Shown: piece after piece, positions 26,301 to 48,153 of the stretch | How positions within the stretch are numbered: position 1 is the first letter of the stretch | Layout: each line of letters begins with the position of its first letter | Assembly: GCF_019578655.1 (NCBI RefSeq) | Contig: NC_063256.1 | Coordinates: forward strand, 1,922,001 to 1,986,000 | DNA from: Ricinus communis | Taxonomy: Eukaryota; Streptophyta; Magnoliopsida; Malpighiales; Euphorbiaceae | Reading direction: 5' to 3' | Length of the DNA: 64,000 bases | The notes under the pieces: model-generated | Told to the model about the DNA's origin: nothing | Database searches by the model: none | Seen by the model: only the letters and a program-made list of their open reading frames with translations | Program-made: the position numbers and the translations under genes

Positions 26301-27916
26301 ATCCACAATAATAGCATAGTATTTGTAGTTTTGACATGAAAGAATGAGAGCAGGTCCCCAAAGATCACAATGCAATTTTTCTAAAGGAAAATTGAAAATT
26401 TTATTTGATAAAAAGAAAGGGAGTTTACAACTTTTTCCCATTTGACAACTAGCACAAATGGTTTTTGGTTTTTCCCAACTAGATATATTTATTATCCTTT
26501 TAGAATGTAAAATTCTTAAGAAATTTGAATGTGCATGTCCCAAATGTTGTTGCCAAATAGTTTGGGACACTCCCTTGTATGCTACTAAGGCTTTGTACAG
26601 TTGTCTAGAGCATATAGTCCATTATGTTTTCGTCCTTTAGCAAGCACCTTTCCCTGTTGAGACTTGACTAAGAATTAATTAGCCTAAAAAATAACAGTGC
26701 AAGCATTATCCGAAGTCAATTTTCCTACATAAATAAGATTCTTTTTAATTTTAGGAACTACCAGAATATTTTTTAGATTAACAATTCCATCATTTGACTC
26801 AATTCTACCTTCTCCAATATGACTAATATTCAAGTTTTCACCGTTACCAACAATAATAGAGTCATTTCCTTTATATTTGGTAATTTTGAAAAGTGTATCT
26901 GGATCATTTACAATATGGATTGTGGCTCCAGAATCGGCGTAGAGGTGTGGATCATCACCTTGAGGTATGTTCATGGCTGCCAAAGCTTTGTGTAGTTGAT
27001 CCTCTGGTTGAATGGAGTGATCAAAGCGACTCCAACATTCAATTGCAGAGTGATTATTTTTGCCACAGATTTGACACAATGGGTTCCTTATATAGTTTGC
27101 TAATTTTATTGGTAGTGGAATTTTCAGAGAGTTGCTTGTCATGGTGATTATACTGACCTCTAGAGATGTGTCTTACCGTTGGATTAAATCCATGACCACA
27201 CGAGTTGAATCTTCCACTATACCTCCCACGACCTCTACCTCTTTGGGTAAAAAAGGCTTGGTCATGCCGAGGAGTGGATTCTTGTTCGATGGTTGAGTTG
27301 AATTGTTCATGTGCTTGACGAGCCATTACAAATTGATGGAATGAAGGATATAGAGGTTTCGTAAGCATGGCCGTTCAGAAGTCTTGGTATTTCGAACCAA
27401 GTCCCCTTGCTAGTTGAAAAACCTTCTTAATTTCATCAATTGGCTTTTTAATGGCAGCAAGACTGTCACACAATCCTTTGAATTTCTGTACATATTCATC
27501 AATGGAGAGATTACCCTTTTGTAGAGACATGAGGGTTTCATTTAAAATCATTTCTTTTTCTACCGTAGTGGGTAGAATTTGTTGTTCAATCGATTTCCAC
27601 ACTTTAGAGACTGAGCTTACATCTTCACTTCGGTCTCTATGTTTTTCAGCAAGAAAGTGATGATGAGTCCATCATTTCTTTTCCACTTGATGTAGTCTGC
27701 ATTGATTTCAGCTTTATTATCTTTCATAATTTCTTGTAATGATTGATTACCCTCAACTAGATGATGATCCATGTTTATACTTTGAATGAGTGGCTCCATT
27801 TGCGAGCGCCAGAGAAGATAATTAGTGCTGTCTAATTTTAGCGAGATTAGACTTGCACATTGATGAAGAGTTTGGAGTGAAAGATCAGGTTCATTTGCAG
27901 AGGAGATGTTGGCCAT
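23303..27916 (-). pseudogene. Broken gag-pol of the degraded copia element
   Basis: In order on the minus strand: gag from the ATG at 27916 (KLDSTNYLLWRSQMEPLI, then LSIDEYVQKFKGLCDSLA); CCHC zinc knuckle CQICGKNNHSAIEC near 27076-27035; aspartic protease DSGATIHIV near 26935; GAG-pre-integrase and integrase (WQQHLGHAHSN, ICASCQMGKS, LHCDLWGPA) at 26570-26262; the integrase C-terminal part (RIFGCQCFPYLR) to about 25660; reverse transcriptase from about 24780 ([32 protein letters not shown] near 24256); and RNase H (DADWAG, HIEIDYHFVREKV) ending at 23303. Several frame changes are present, and a TGA replaces the expected Arg codon just before AWF near 24370. It cannot be expressed as a polyprotein. 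Confidence 0.88.
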
Positions 27917-27958
27917 GAGAATTGTATTCTAAGAGCTGGATTCCTGCTCTAATATCAT

Positions 27959-28286
27959 GAAGAAATTGATGAACAGAACATATAATTCTGACAAAAAATA
28001 TAATTCTCATTCCTTGAGGAAAGCTTGTACAGGGCTATCTATATGTATACAAAGTGTTACACAGTATTTGCAATTATAAAAGGAAGTTGTCATTGGTGTT
28101 TTGTAAATAAGGGAAGTTAGTAATTTTAGGAAGTGGACGTTTGTTGTTTGTTGACTGTGGATGGTGATGAGACTTTGTAAGGAAATGAGTTTTTCGATGG
28201 AAAGAATTTTGATTTGATTTGGTCAAGGTAGACGTTGAGGGTTGGTTTGGGTACCTCTGTCATGGGTGTCTCTGTCATGCTTAATA
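27959..28286 (-). repeat. 5' LTR of the degraded copia element
   Basis: 328 bp. It adjoins the variant primer-binding site at 27947-27958. Confidence 0.88.
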
Positions 28287-28814
28287 TTTCTTTCCCATTT
28301 TATTTTTTTACTTTTAATTTTTGGCTAGTTTGTCTTTCAAGTGAAGTGTGGAACTTCTTGTTCTTTCTTTTGTTGGACAAAAGAATTTGATAAATCTTGA
28401 GTTTTGTTGCTCAAACAAATTGGTTTTGAGACTGTATATGATATTTTTTGTTAAGGAATGACTTCTTAGAATAAATTTTTTACACTTATTGAATCTTAAT
28501 TAAATAGGAAAGACGACAAAAAACAATTAATGAATAGGGAGATAAAAGATTTTTTTCATAATTTTGGATTTATATGTGAAAAAATTAAGTAGTGTAGTTA
28601 AAAGAAGAGAAAAAAGAAGGAAAAGAAAAATTGAATTATTATTTTAATTTAATTATTCTTTGCCTTAAAAAGTGTGTGTTACTCTCTTGAATGTGGGGCT
28701 AACCGACCACTTTTACAAACATACGGGGTAATTTAGTCAAGAAAGTAAATTTGGAGTGATTTGAACCTGGCTTACAAGTTTAGGGGGCAATTTGCTACTT
28801 AAACCTCTTATCTA

Positions 28815-31515
28815 TCTATTCTTCCCCTCTCTCTCTCTCTCTAGATTAAACAATATCTTCACCGTACAAATCTTCAATTCACAAACTCTACCAAGTCCTA
28901 GAAAGTTTTGGGTTTCTCTCTTTACCAACAAGCTATCTATATTTTTCTCTCATCTTTATTTCTCTGTTGGTTAAAGGTACAGGTGGTGATCGAGCTTCAT
29001 TGGTCCACCTATCACCGTCGGTCATCATCTCCTCAATGTCAATTGTGACATCCATCTTTTTCTACCACCGTTGTACTATTGTATTTTTTCAGATATGAAA
29101 TACAATAATACCGCCAACAACCTCGTTTACTATTCTTTTGTTTTGTTTTTTCTTATATGAAATACGACATCACCTGCAACAAAACCTTTTTATCTGAAAG
29201 GTTTCTTGATGTTGATAGGTTTCTTGATATTGATATAGATATTGATATTGTTATTTATTGTAGTTGTTGATGTTGGACAACTTTGAAGATGAGGATTGAT
29301 ACTGCTGCTTTTGTGCTTTTGAGATCTAATTTTATCACAATAAGGAATTTCTGATATGTTGTTTTCTGTTTTTAATTTTTTTTAAATCTTCAATCAAAGT
29401 GTTAAAAAATAATAAGAAAACTCAAAAAATAAGGGGATAATAAAGAATGTTGTTAGTCTTTATTAATCGTTTCCTTTGATATCATTGGAGCTTTAAGTAA
29501 TCTAGACAATATAGAAATATAGAGAAAGAATATTAGATTGGTCAGATAGAAATAATTTTTAGTTATAAAACAAATAAAAATATAATTTGTCTTTTATTAC
29601 TAATTTATTTAAATACATAGTAATATATTTAATAAAATTAAAAATTATTATTTTTATTTGTGGCCGCTACATCAAATTTTTAATGGATTTTTTTTTGTAA
29701 AAAATAGTAAGAGATGTTTATGATACTGAAAATAGAATTCAGATAATTTAATATTATAAATTAAATATTAATCAAAATTTAGAGACAATGGGGATAATTT
29801 AGCCCAGAAGTTGTGATTAACGAAGTTAAAGGATTTGAAAAATTCTTTTGGTTATGTTCAAACGCACAAAATTTGGTGAAATTAGAAAGTGGTTTTAGAT
29901 AAATTTAGGATATTAATTACAAAAGTCAAATATAAATATGACGTGCGTAAAGTGTAGCCTTTAAATTAATCTTTACTACAAAAACTTTTTTTTTTCTCAA
30001 AATATCGTTTCTTCTAACTGTATTTTTCTAAATATACCGTTTGATTTTTAATTACTTTTAGCTATTTTCAGCTATTTTTAATTATTTTTCAATTATTTTC
30101 AGTTATTTTAAATTATTTCGATAATTTTTCAGTTGTTTTACTAAAAAATAACTGAAAAAATTAACTAAAACAGTAAATTTGAAAAAATAAGCCAAAAATC
30201 AGTAATTTTTATATTTTAACACAATAAAAATAAAAATTATAAATTTAATAAAAAGAATAGGAATGTCTCTGATATTTTTCTTTAATTTTATCTAATTTTA
30301 ATAAATAATAGACCGAGACTGGTTGCATGGTGTCCAAGAAGCAAGTCTCATGAACCCGAAAAGCATTTCATTGGTGTAATAAAGCCTGCAAATATCATTG
30401 TTTCATTTATTTACTTGTTCCATGAAGCTTTAATTTTGCAACTCTTGGTGGCTTGCCAAATTTTTCAGCTAGAAAGCTGAACACATTCAGATTCAGGGGG
30501 ATATTAACCAAAAACCTAAAGGCACAAGAAAAAAGGTTATTTGAGTTAAGCACATGCGGGAAAAACTAGTAACTTTCCCTCTCATTGATGATCTCAAATT
30601 TCTGAATTGTACATAAATAAATAATAAGATCATTTTACTGCCTAAAAGCTTTACCTACGTTAATAAACAAGCATATCAAGAAACTTACATCTAGGAAGCC
30701 TATCTGCTGTGAGTTTGTAATTTCATTTACAGAGGTGTAACTTAAGAATTAAGACTGATGGGAGACTGCAGGATTGTTGTCGATCCCGGCCATTTCAGGA
30801 CTGCATTGAATCGAGTTGCATTAAATAATACTATTACTACTACTACCGCTACTACTTACCGACATCGTACCCCAGCTATTGTGCTGGAAGCAACAAATGC
30901 ACAATTTGAATGGACTCCTTGCTGCTATACCTGGAGATCAATAACTGCTTCCCCTGCAGTAACAATATAGAACGTCAATCACATTGATCCAAAACAAAAT
31001 CTATAAAGGCGAATGGTGCTTGCCATTTTAAGAGTTTTCTCCTCAACTGAACTAAGCGATCAACGTTAACCGATAGTTTCATTCAACTCGAGTACTCAAC
31101 TCAATTAATCCTTAATCCCCAAGTAGTTAAGGCCTTCAATGTTATCCTATCAAAAGCCTTATTATCATCTGTAAAGGCTGACAATCTATTTTATGCAACA
31201 AAATGCAGCTTTGGAAGAATTACCTAGCCATGAAAGAGAACTACTCATTTGACTAATTATGGTAACAGGCTATGCATGAAAATGAGTCCATTCCTTATAC
31301 TTTATATTATATAGCATGTGACTAGAAAAATTTTAATTTTTTCTTTGAAGGGCATGACCCGATAAGATCTTAAGGTTCAAGATACAAAGGGATAGTGTGG
31401 TCATATAATCCAGTAAAATCCATTTCAGGGGCAACAAACTGGTCATACTTGTGATTCTCGAAATCCATGCACCTCCAAGAAATAGAAAAACCCAATTTTG
31501 AGCAATTAATCATCC
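28815..31515. other. Intergenic DNA between the transposon cluster and the BAM7-type gene
   Basis: AT-rich, with a short CT microsatellite near 28828-28842. Around 30000-30200 a run of attattttcagttatttt-type repeats is followed by a partial reverse complement (taactgaaaaaa). No gene is supported. The 3' UTR of the BAM7-type gene should occupy the top of this stretch. Confidence 0.5.
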
Positions 31516-36211
<4,696 letters not shown>

Positions 36212-38456
36212 AACCACCATCTATTTCTGTCACTTCCCAAACTCCTCTACTACTCAATAGTAAACTATTTCTGAGATAAATGCCACCATTTCCACTCAAG
36301 TATGCACAAATATGAACAGCTAAGATTTTCCAGTGGAAAAATATATGAGTTAGAACATTCTGAAAAGTACTGATTCCATAGGCATTACGTTCACGTCCAC
36401 TAAACAATCAGACCAAAGCCACCTGGCAAAAAGTTAACCTTCAGATAATGACTTGCTGTATATTAAACCAAGCATACGAAGGGAGAAAAAAATTTAAAAA
36501 AAAAATGAAAGGAAAAAAGATACTCACTTATCCAGTTCTAACGAACTTTGAGCTTCTAATTGAAACTTCTGCACTGTATTTAACTGTTAAAACCATGAAG
36601 ACAAAAGAGTCTCCATGTCATTGTCCCTGAAACAACCATTTTGCCTCACTATGTCTGTTTTTTCTCAGATTTTTATATTTTTAAGAAACACTCGAGCTTC
36701 TTTACTTCATTTTTCCCCTTTTATTTTCTCAGCAACTAAATCCTAATTTTTCTAACAAAACGAACAGCAAAAAAACGAATATCACAAACTCAAAAGTTAC
36801 GTTCCCAAATCAGTTTCCAATACTATTGTCTCAATTTCTCGAGTGAATAATTTATCTTTACGCAAAAGCTTCACCTTCTTAAATCATAAAAACAAGCTCT
36901 TTAACCTCTCATCTCCACAAAGAAGCCACGATCCATATTTCACCTCTTCAAAACACTGACTTTCCCAGAACAGCAGCAAACATCCCATTGACCCACATCA
37001 CTTCACGGCAAGACTCCGGTGCCTCAAATAGGAAAGAAATCAGAGAAATTTTAGGTATTCCGGTTAGTACGGGTCAGGTCCGGCAAAGGGGAGAGAGAGG
37101 GGGGGAGGCGCGTGTGAGATTGTGTGTTTGCGTGCGAGAGCTAGGGTTTCGCTCGTGTGTGAACGTCCGAGCGTGTTTGCGTGTGTGTGTGTTTTGGATT
37201 GGCACGGACGAGGCGTGTAGCTTGTGCGTGTATTTAGCAAACGAAGGGAATCGCTGAACGTGTGAAGAAGGCATGCATTGCACGTGACTTTGGGCGTTGC
37301 TTCAGTAGGCTAGACACGAGATGTTAATTGTACTTTGTAAAGGGTCCCGACCACGTGATCTAGATTCGTACTCTGCGGTTACCGTAACCGTTTTCATGCC
37401 TTGAGTTCCCGCAAGCAGTCAACCAATCACCATTCTCCATGTCATAAGCTTAAGGGCAATATCGGATTTAAATTGAGAATTAGGAAAGTTTAAAACGGCT
37501 AAGTGCTGGGTGAACGCTCTCAACGCGTATAATGCGTTTCTTCTCATAATTATCTTATGAACACTTAGCATTAAAAATTAAACAATTCAACTTTGAATTG
37601 CTAAGTTGAGATAACTCTTAACATATAAAAAACATAACAGTATCTCTTCCTCCCCCTATTTACTTCCTTTGTATTCTTCCTCCAGCTTAAATTATATTGA
37701 AGATTCTCTATTCCACACAAGAAATTTATCAAGAAAGAAATTATTGAATGGAAAACAAATAAGTACAATGATAGCTACCACCAGTGGTTGAAGATCTCTT
37801 GAGAAGCGAAAGGAGGGCGAATTTGCAGCTCAAGTCTGTAGGAATATAGATATTCAACGTTTTTACATTATTAGATATAAATTTTACTACTTAATTATCA
37901 TATTCCTTTGGATTTTACAACGCATAGAGAGATTTTCAAGTCATAGGCAGAGCAATGCCATTATCCGTCAATAAGGTTCAGCATAACTTCCATTCTCAAA
38001 CTGCTTCCCCTGAAATTGCATGTTAACACGAATTGTTAACTCCCCAATGCAAGTCCAAAAAATTTTATATAGAAATGTGTTCTTAATTCCATCAAGTTCT
38101 AGTTCTTTAAACATGATGAAAGATTTAGACTTTTCTTTAGCCAATTTTCTTAGAGGAGACACAATTGCCATGAGCAATAGCCCTGGAGCAGACTAAAATA
38201 CTCTACATTCTAGCAGAGACAGATTGTTCTAGATAGAATATCATCCTCTAACCTCAGCTGAAGTCATATTTACTATCACTAGCCGAACAAACCAAATGTT
38301 TATTTATTTCCCTTTTGCTTGGAAGTAATCACCGGCAGACCAAATTGCTTTAAGTGATTCTAAATTCACTTCAGATATCTGAAGCTATAGGTATACTTCC
38401 CTAAGGACTACAAACTAATATAACATGCATATGCAGTCAGAATCCCGGTTATAAAT
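36212..38456 (-). promoter_or_regulatory. BAM7 5' UTR and promoter; BAM2 3' flank
   Basis: Upstream of the BAM7 start. CACGTG G-boxes lie at 37281-37286 and 37352-37357. A GC-richer purine/pyrimidine-biased stretch at about 37060-37210 probably lies near the transcription start and 5' UTR. Bases 37400-38450 show no gene and should include the BAM2 3' UTR at the top. Confidence 0.45.
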
Positions 38457-42331
<3,875 letters not shown>

Positions 42332-42800
42332 TTTTTTAATTTTAATTACTCTATTTAATAAAAAATAAAATCCGAACGTAAAAAAAATGAAAAACTTCAC
42401 TTAAAAAGCTTATGAAAGTGTAGAAATGAGAGGCTCTCAGCGAGATTCGTGAGATATCTTCTTTATTCTTTTTTTTCTTTTTAGCTGTCACGGAAAGTTA
42501 AAGAGAGAAGTACTTTATTATGTTTCAATTTTTTTCTCTTTTTCATTTCACTTTCTCACGCCGGTTATTTTCCCACAGTTTCTCGGGAGCCAAACATACA
42601 AGCAGAGAGAGACTGGCGGGGCAAACAAAGCAATCCGGTGACCAATGGTTTATATTAAGGATCCGAGATGTATTAGTTTAGGAAGAAATTAAAGCTCATT
42701 TATCTGGGACTGGGAGCCTTTTAGGCGACAAGACACGTGGGATGAAATCTTAACCGCTCAACGCTTTACACGTGGATCGATATGGGTTGTTGCACCACGA
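42332..42800 (-). promoter_or_regulatory. BAM2 promoter region with two G-boxes
   Basis: Two CACGTG cores lie at 42734-42739 and 42769-42774. Read on the BAM2 strand they are CACGTGTC and CACGTGTA. Each matches 7 of 8 bases of CACGTGTG, the element reported for BZR1-type beta-amylases. G-boxes are also bound by many bHLH and bZIP factors. Confidence 0.45.
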
Positions 42801-45800
42801 TGATGAACGGTTCAATAATGGAGGAGAATAACAGCCCATTTTATCAAGCCCAAAGTCTTTTAGGAAAAAACACATGGAATTCTTCTTTTTCTTTTATTAA
42901 TCTTAAACTAAACTAATTTGGAAATTCCTAATTTTGGAAGCTGAATATAATTATAATAATTAATTAATTATTATTATTGTTATTGGCTGTGCACTATAAA
43001 TCTCTCATTAGAAGGCCTAAAGGCAAGACATGAGTTTGTTTCTTGATTCTGAATTTGTTTATTTCCTTATTAATAACAAAAACAGTTGCATACTAAAAGA
43101 GAAAGAAGGGGATGGAAGAAGAATAATGGACCTTAGAAACTCCTCTTTAAGGGGTAAAGTGAAGTTGGGGTGGTCCAAAGCCCAAAAGACAGGGATTGTC
43201 CTTTTTAAATTATTGTGCTTTTTCTTTTTTGTTCTTTCGGCTGCGAGCCTGCAATGCTACGAGTTTCTGAACCATCTCCTTGAAAGCATTTTTATATTCT
43301 TTTTTTGGATTATTCATGGATAAATAATTATCTAAATAGTTAGTAAGATTTTTAAAATAATTGTGTACAATTAAAATATTAAATACATGATTATTAAGTG
43401 GGTATCGTAAATTATATAATTTTATATAATCAGATTCTTAAACTTCATTTTGACTCAATTAAAATAAATTTTCTAATTTTACGTTTGATATATCTATATC
43501 TTAAAATATGAAAAAAAAAAGTTAGAAAAAATTAAAAATATATATACAGAAGCTTAATCCACGAAAGATGAATTTGAGATCGGATTCTATACCGGTGTTC
43601 AATACTTTAGGGAATAAACTCTGTTACATAAATTGATTCTTAACTTTTTTTCTTATATTATGACATAAGTAAGCAGTTCTTATTGTATCGGCCAAAAATC
43701 TCACAAATTGATCTTTACGGTGTCTCCTCTGTCAATTAGATCCTTTATCCGTTTCAATTAGAAATTATAGTTTTCGTCTCTTTTAAGCTATTATTAAAGA
43801 AAAGGAAGAAAGAATGATGAAGGGACAGGAGATGAAAAAGGCCAAATCCGCTAAATCTGCGCTGTTGCATCCTTAAAATTTGATAAAGCCTACGAAACAT
43901 AAGCTTAAGCTGCAATGTGTGCATAGCTTCTATACACGCGAGACTCGTGAAGTTAAAAAAGAAGCATATAAATGGACCCACACAGCAACAGCAAGTGGAC
44001 AACGAAATCAATTTCGTCATAATTGAACAAAGGACGATGGTTGGTCGAAAAGTAAACGTGAAAAAACACTCCACTAGTCAGTACATGTTGTCGTTTGTTA
44101 TGCGAGACAGTGAAACGACGTGGTTGCCATTTGTATTTTCTACTTGTTAGCTGAGGTCATCGGCAGATAGCATTTATAATGGTTGTTTTGTCATAATAAA
44201 TAAATATGCTTCCCGCTCTCTCCCAAAACAATAAAACCGAATAGGACGTATTTGGTTCCAGCTTGATTGGAACTGTTTTTCTCTTTTAATTTTTTATTTT
44301 ATTTTAATTTTCTAAAATTCAAATCAATATCTTACTCAAAACAGATGTATTAAAAATGTATGTAATATCTAAAAGTATCTCAAATAAATTTTTAAATTAT
44401 GTCCATTTTATATTATTAAAAATCTATCTAATAATTAGAATTTTATCATCACATTCTCTATAACTTTTTAAAAGCCATATCCTTTCGTTTTAGATTTAAG
44501 AATAAATAAAATAATTTTTAAATTCCTTTTAATTGATAAAAAAACTAATTAGAGATAGATAAAAAATGTTATTAAAATACATGTTTTAAAATAAATAAAA
44601 ATAAAAATTAATCATTTTATAATTTAATAATAAAACATGTAAAGAGCATTCTTTTGATTTTGATTTTGATTGTTTGGCCTAATAATATAATAATAATAAT
44701 AATAATTATGACCTAACCTCAAGGGTGATAATAGTTCACCTAATGACCAGGCTAGGTTACAGTGAAAGAGACAATTGCCTCCTTGGGGATTTCGATGAAT
44801 TTCATTTTTAATTGTTTAAACAAAGAATTTGCCTCCTTTACAAACAGCTATAGCAAAATAGCTCTATGATTTATTCTTTTTATTATTTTTCTTTTGGTAG
44901 CATCTGGTCCGTGACTTTTCTGGCACTTGTACAAATACAAAATAATTTAACCTATTTTAATTAACATAAATGGAGTGTGAAGAAAATAATATTATTTAAA
45001 AAATCATTAATTGCTATTGTAATACTTCACTGGAAATTATTTTAATAATTTAACTCTATAGTAAAATGAAATTACTTTTAAAATATTAGTTGAATCTGAA
45101 ACTCAGATATTTCAAGAATCTTATTAAGAGCTTTAGACTTTACTCTCTGTCTTTTTAATAATTTTTTTGTTAGTTTTATTTGGCATTTTTAGTGTTGCAC
45201 AATAATTAATTAAATTAATTTTTATGATTAATAGAAATATTTAAATTAAAATATTAATTATCTTTTGGATAATAATAAAACTAGAGAAAAAAAATAAAAT
45301 TCTATTAGGATTCTAAAATAACAAATATCTAAAAAAGGAAATTCCCAAAAATCATCCCTTCAAAAGAAACGACGAAGTAATTAAGTTACCGGTCAGACGT
45401 ATAACGCCTTTATTAATGGAGGCAAATCCACGTGCAATAAAAGCAAAATATAAAAGAAAGAGAATCCCACGTGCAATTAAATGGAAGGGCCATTGGCATT
45501 GCAACCTTTTTTTATCTAGAAAATAATATAAAATCCTAAATTAGGTCATAGTTCCCATTCTTGCTCTACGATTCCGTAGTCAAATGGGTTAGCTCCTATG
45601 TTTTCAAATCTATTAATTATAAGTTTATTTGTTGATTTTTCTGTGCTAAGCAATTCAATTTGATTAATAAACAAATATAAATAAATAATTTTTATTGTTA
45701 ATATTTAATTATTATAAAATTAAATAGTTTAACTTACAATTGAAATCACTCGGTCCTGAAATATAATTACTATTACTTGTAAATTTTATCAGTATTATAA

Positions 45801-48153
45801 AATTATGCATAAATAATAAAATAAAAATTCAAAATTAATGTGGTTTTCCATGAGATCTATCTCTTTAGACCTTCACCGTCAATCAAAATTTACAAATGTC
45901 TTTTCTCTTTTTTTTCCCGACTGTTTGGTGGTTAAAACTTAAAAGTCCATCCAAAAGTATAATTTGGAAGAATAGATGGAATTTAATTAATATCCAAACA
46001 AACAAGAGAAGTTATTACAATAAAGACGAAAGCAGGAGAGAGCTGCCCGCCTAGGCAATGTCACGGGCCCATATCTCAACATCTAATTATTATTATAGCC
46101 ACCATTAGCATTCATGTTACTGTGGGGGCTGCCAACACCAAACCCAAAGTAATGCTTTTGCTACTTATTTATTTTATTAATTACAAATAATTAAAATAAT
46201 ATTAAAACTCATACAATAAATAAATAACCATTATCACTTCTAATCCTACATTTTTTTTTTTTTTGAAAAAACTTAATTCCACTTAAACACAAATAAAAAT
46301 AATTTTTTTTATTTGAAGTGAAGGATTGTTTGAAAACTTTGTCATCAGGGTATTTACACATAAGACTTAAAAATAGTAAAAGAATACAAAATCTTAGAAT
46401 TACACTCTAGCTTTATTATTATTATTTATTAATTTGATTTGAAAAAATTAGTTTAATTTAGTGTAGAAGTGGGTCACATGTTTAGTCCCTTATATTTTAT
46501 ACTACACTGTGATTTCCTTTCTATTTTGTCTGTACACTCAAATCTAAAACTAGATGCTCTGCACATGTAACTAAAGAATAAAGTCAAGAAAAAATTATAG
46601 TTAAACATCTTATTACCCAATAAAGTCAAAACAATTCGGATACCATAAAATTAATCTTATCAATCTTGCGGTCTAAAATTCCATAAAATAAAATTAGACT
46701 CGAAATTAAAAAAAATACAGTTTGAAAATTTATATTTATATATAATATTAATTTTTAAAATTTAAATTTTTGATAAATGTGTTATAATGTTTAACACGTA
46801 AAATTTTTATTTTGATATATGTATTATTTTTTATATATATAATTCTATAATTTTTATTAATTTATTAATTAATAAATTACATTTATAATTATACACCAAC
46901 TCTAATATTAAAAAATAACATATTCATTAGATTTTAATATTATATTAATTAATAAATAGTCCTTATTAATTTTATTCTAAAAATAGTATATTAATTATAT
47001 TTTAATATTATATTAATTAATAAATAATTTCTTAATCAAATAATGATATTAACTTTTTTTCAGTTCAATGTATTAAATTAATCTCTAATTAAAAAATTAT
47101 TATGTGAGATTTAAAAATGTAGTATATGATATTATTAAAAATAAAAAAATTATGATTTAAGTTCTAAAAATTGCTAAATCACATGCTTTTATACTTTTTA
47201 AATAATTGTATATTCCTTAAATTGTTGAGTTTAAGAGGGAAGATATTAAATTTTTGAAAAATAAATAAAGTGGTCCATTTTTTCTGGCACATTTGGGTTT
47301 CTTTATTGGCAAAGGCACAAATGGGTTCAATATAGGACAAAAAGAACCTAGAGAGGTACATGTTTGTATTTAGCAAATATTGAATGTGCTGTACTCATTT
47401 CCAATTGTAGTTTAACTGTTATTATTATTATTATTTTGAGAAATATTTAAATTGTAAAATTTAAATTATAATTCTTATTCATAATATGTATATATGACTT
47501 AACTAATAATATATTAAATATATATAATAATAATTTAATAAAGTATAATATCATCCTATAAGATGAAAAAGCTCAATTATTTAATTAATATAAATGATAT
47601 TTTTTGAGATTAAAATTTATTATCTTATTAAAAAATTGATTTAGTAAATAATATATTTTTCTAAGAATTGTTATTATTATTGAATTAAAAAATAACATTA
47701 ATATAATAATTTAAATAAAAATAATAATGAAAAATATAAAAATACAAGTGAATATTATTTTTTGTAAATAAAAAATAAATATATATGTTAAAATATTTTT
47801 CATGCCTGTCGAAATTTGTATGTTTTAGCATTTAATTGTTAGTCGCATGTAACTGGACCATTTATGGACTTTTCGAGCACAAAAAGAAACAAAAGATTCA
47901 ACTCTTCAACTTCTTATATCCCCTCTTCTTGTTTGCCGATTCAAAGAAAGAAACCAACCGCACTTTATGGTCAAGGCTATATTATACTTGAGCAAGATGA
48001 GCCACGGGTGATCCGTTAATACCAAAATCAAAACTTGGATTTTTTCTACTCAAAGCAAATTATCCATCTGGGTTTGCTAAACAGAAGCTTTTTCCTTTAC
48101 CTGATGTGTTGATAACTGTGAGTTAAGTTCAGGTTTTATTTTGTTCCTCTGCA
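42801..48153. other. Intergenic region between BAM2 and the bHLH gene
   Basis: AT-rich with (ATA)n microsatellites (about 44690-44705, 47425-47435). An 11-base repeat ccacgtgcaat (G-box core at 45429-45434 and 45468-45473) lies about 2.7 kb upstream of the bHLH gene. A 97-codon frame at 43030-43323 has no recognisable motif and is probably chance. The lower-AT stretch at 43780-44160 is also unassigned. The bHLH 5' UTR and promoter should lie in the last kilobase. Confidence 0.5.

Larger units (their letters stand above)
22960..28286 (-). mobile_element. Full-length but degraded Ty1/copia LTR retrotransposon
   Basis: A 5.3-kb element with direct LTRs at 22960-23295 and 27959-28286, about 94% identical by eye with roughly 18 substitutions and one indel. 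On the element's own strand the 5' LTR is the higher-coordinate copy. It ends ...CTTCA and is followed by TGATATTAGAGC (27947-27958), a two-mismatch version of the usual TGGTATCAGAGC primer site. Both LTRs begin TATTAAG instead of TGTTAAG. The flanks show cttct and tttct, an imperfect 5-bp target duplication. The gag-protease-integrase-RT-RNase H order is complete but broken by many frameshifts and stops. It is older than the copia in the Sec1 intron and nested in the Mutator-like element. Confidence 0.9.
22317..28804. mobile_element. Non-autonomous Mutator-like element (inferred), interrupted by a copia element
   Basis: The left end (22319 onward, gtttaagtagcac) and the reverse complement of the right end (28804 downward, gtttaagtagcaa) match imperfectly over about 240 bases. 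Shared blocks include ccaggt, actccaaatt, ctaaattac and tcaatttttctttt. The outer flanks share a 10-bp direct duplication CTCTTATCTA (22307-22316 and 28805-28814). Long inverted termini with a 9-11 bp target duplication are typical of MULEs. Without the nested 5.3-kb copia the element is only about 1.2 kb and has no transposase, so it is non-autonomous. It could also be two inverted insertions of one family, but the flanking duplication argues for a single element. Confidence 0.62.

Noticed and set aside
36988..37283. Frames over the BAM7 upstream GC-rich tract
   Set aside because: Both strands are open because of GT/GA-biased composition. The position fits the 5' UTR and promoter of BAM7.
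43030..43323. 97-codon frame as a gene
   Set aside because: No motif, no splice context, hydrophobic-biased composition from T-rich DNA.
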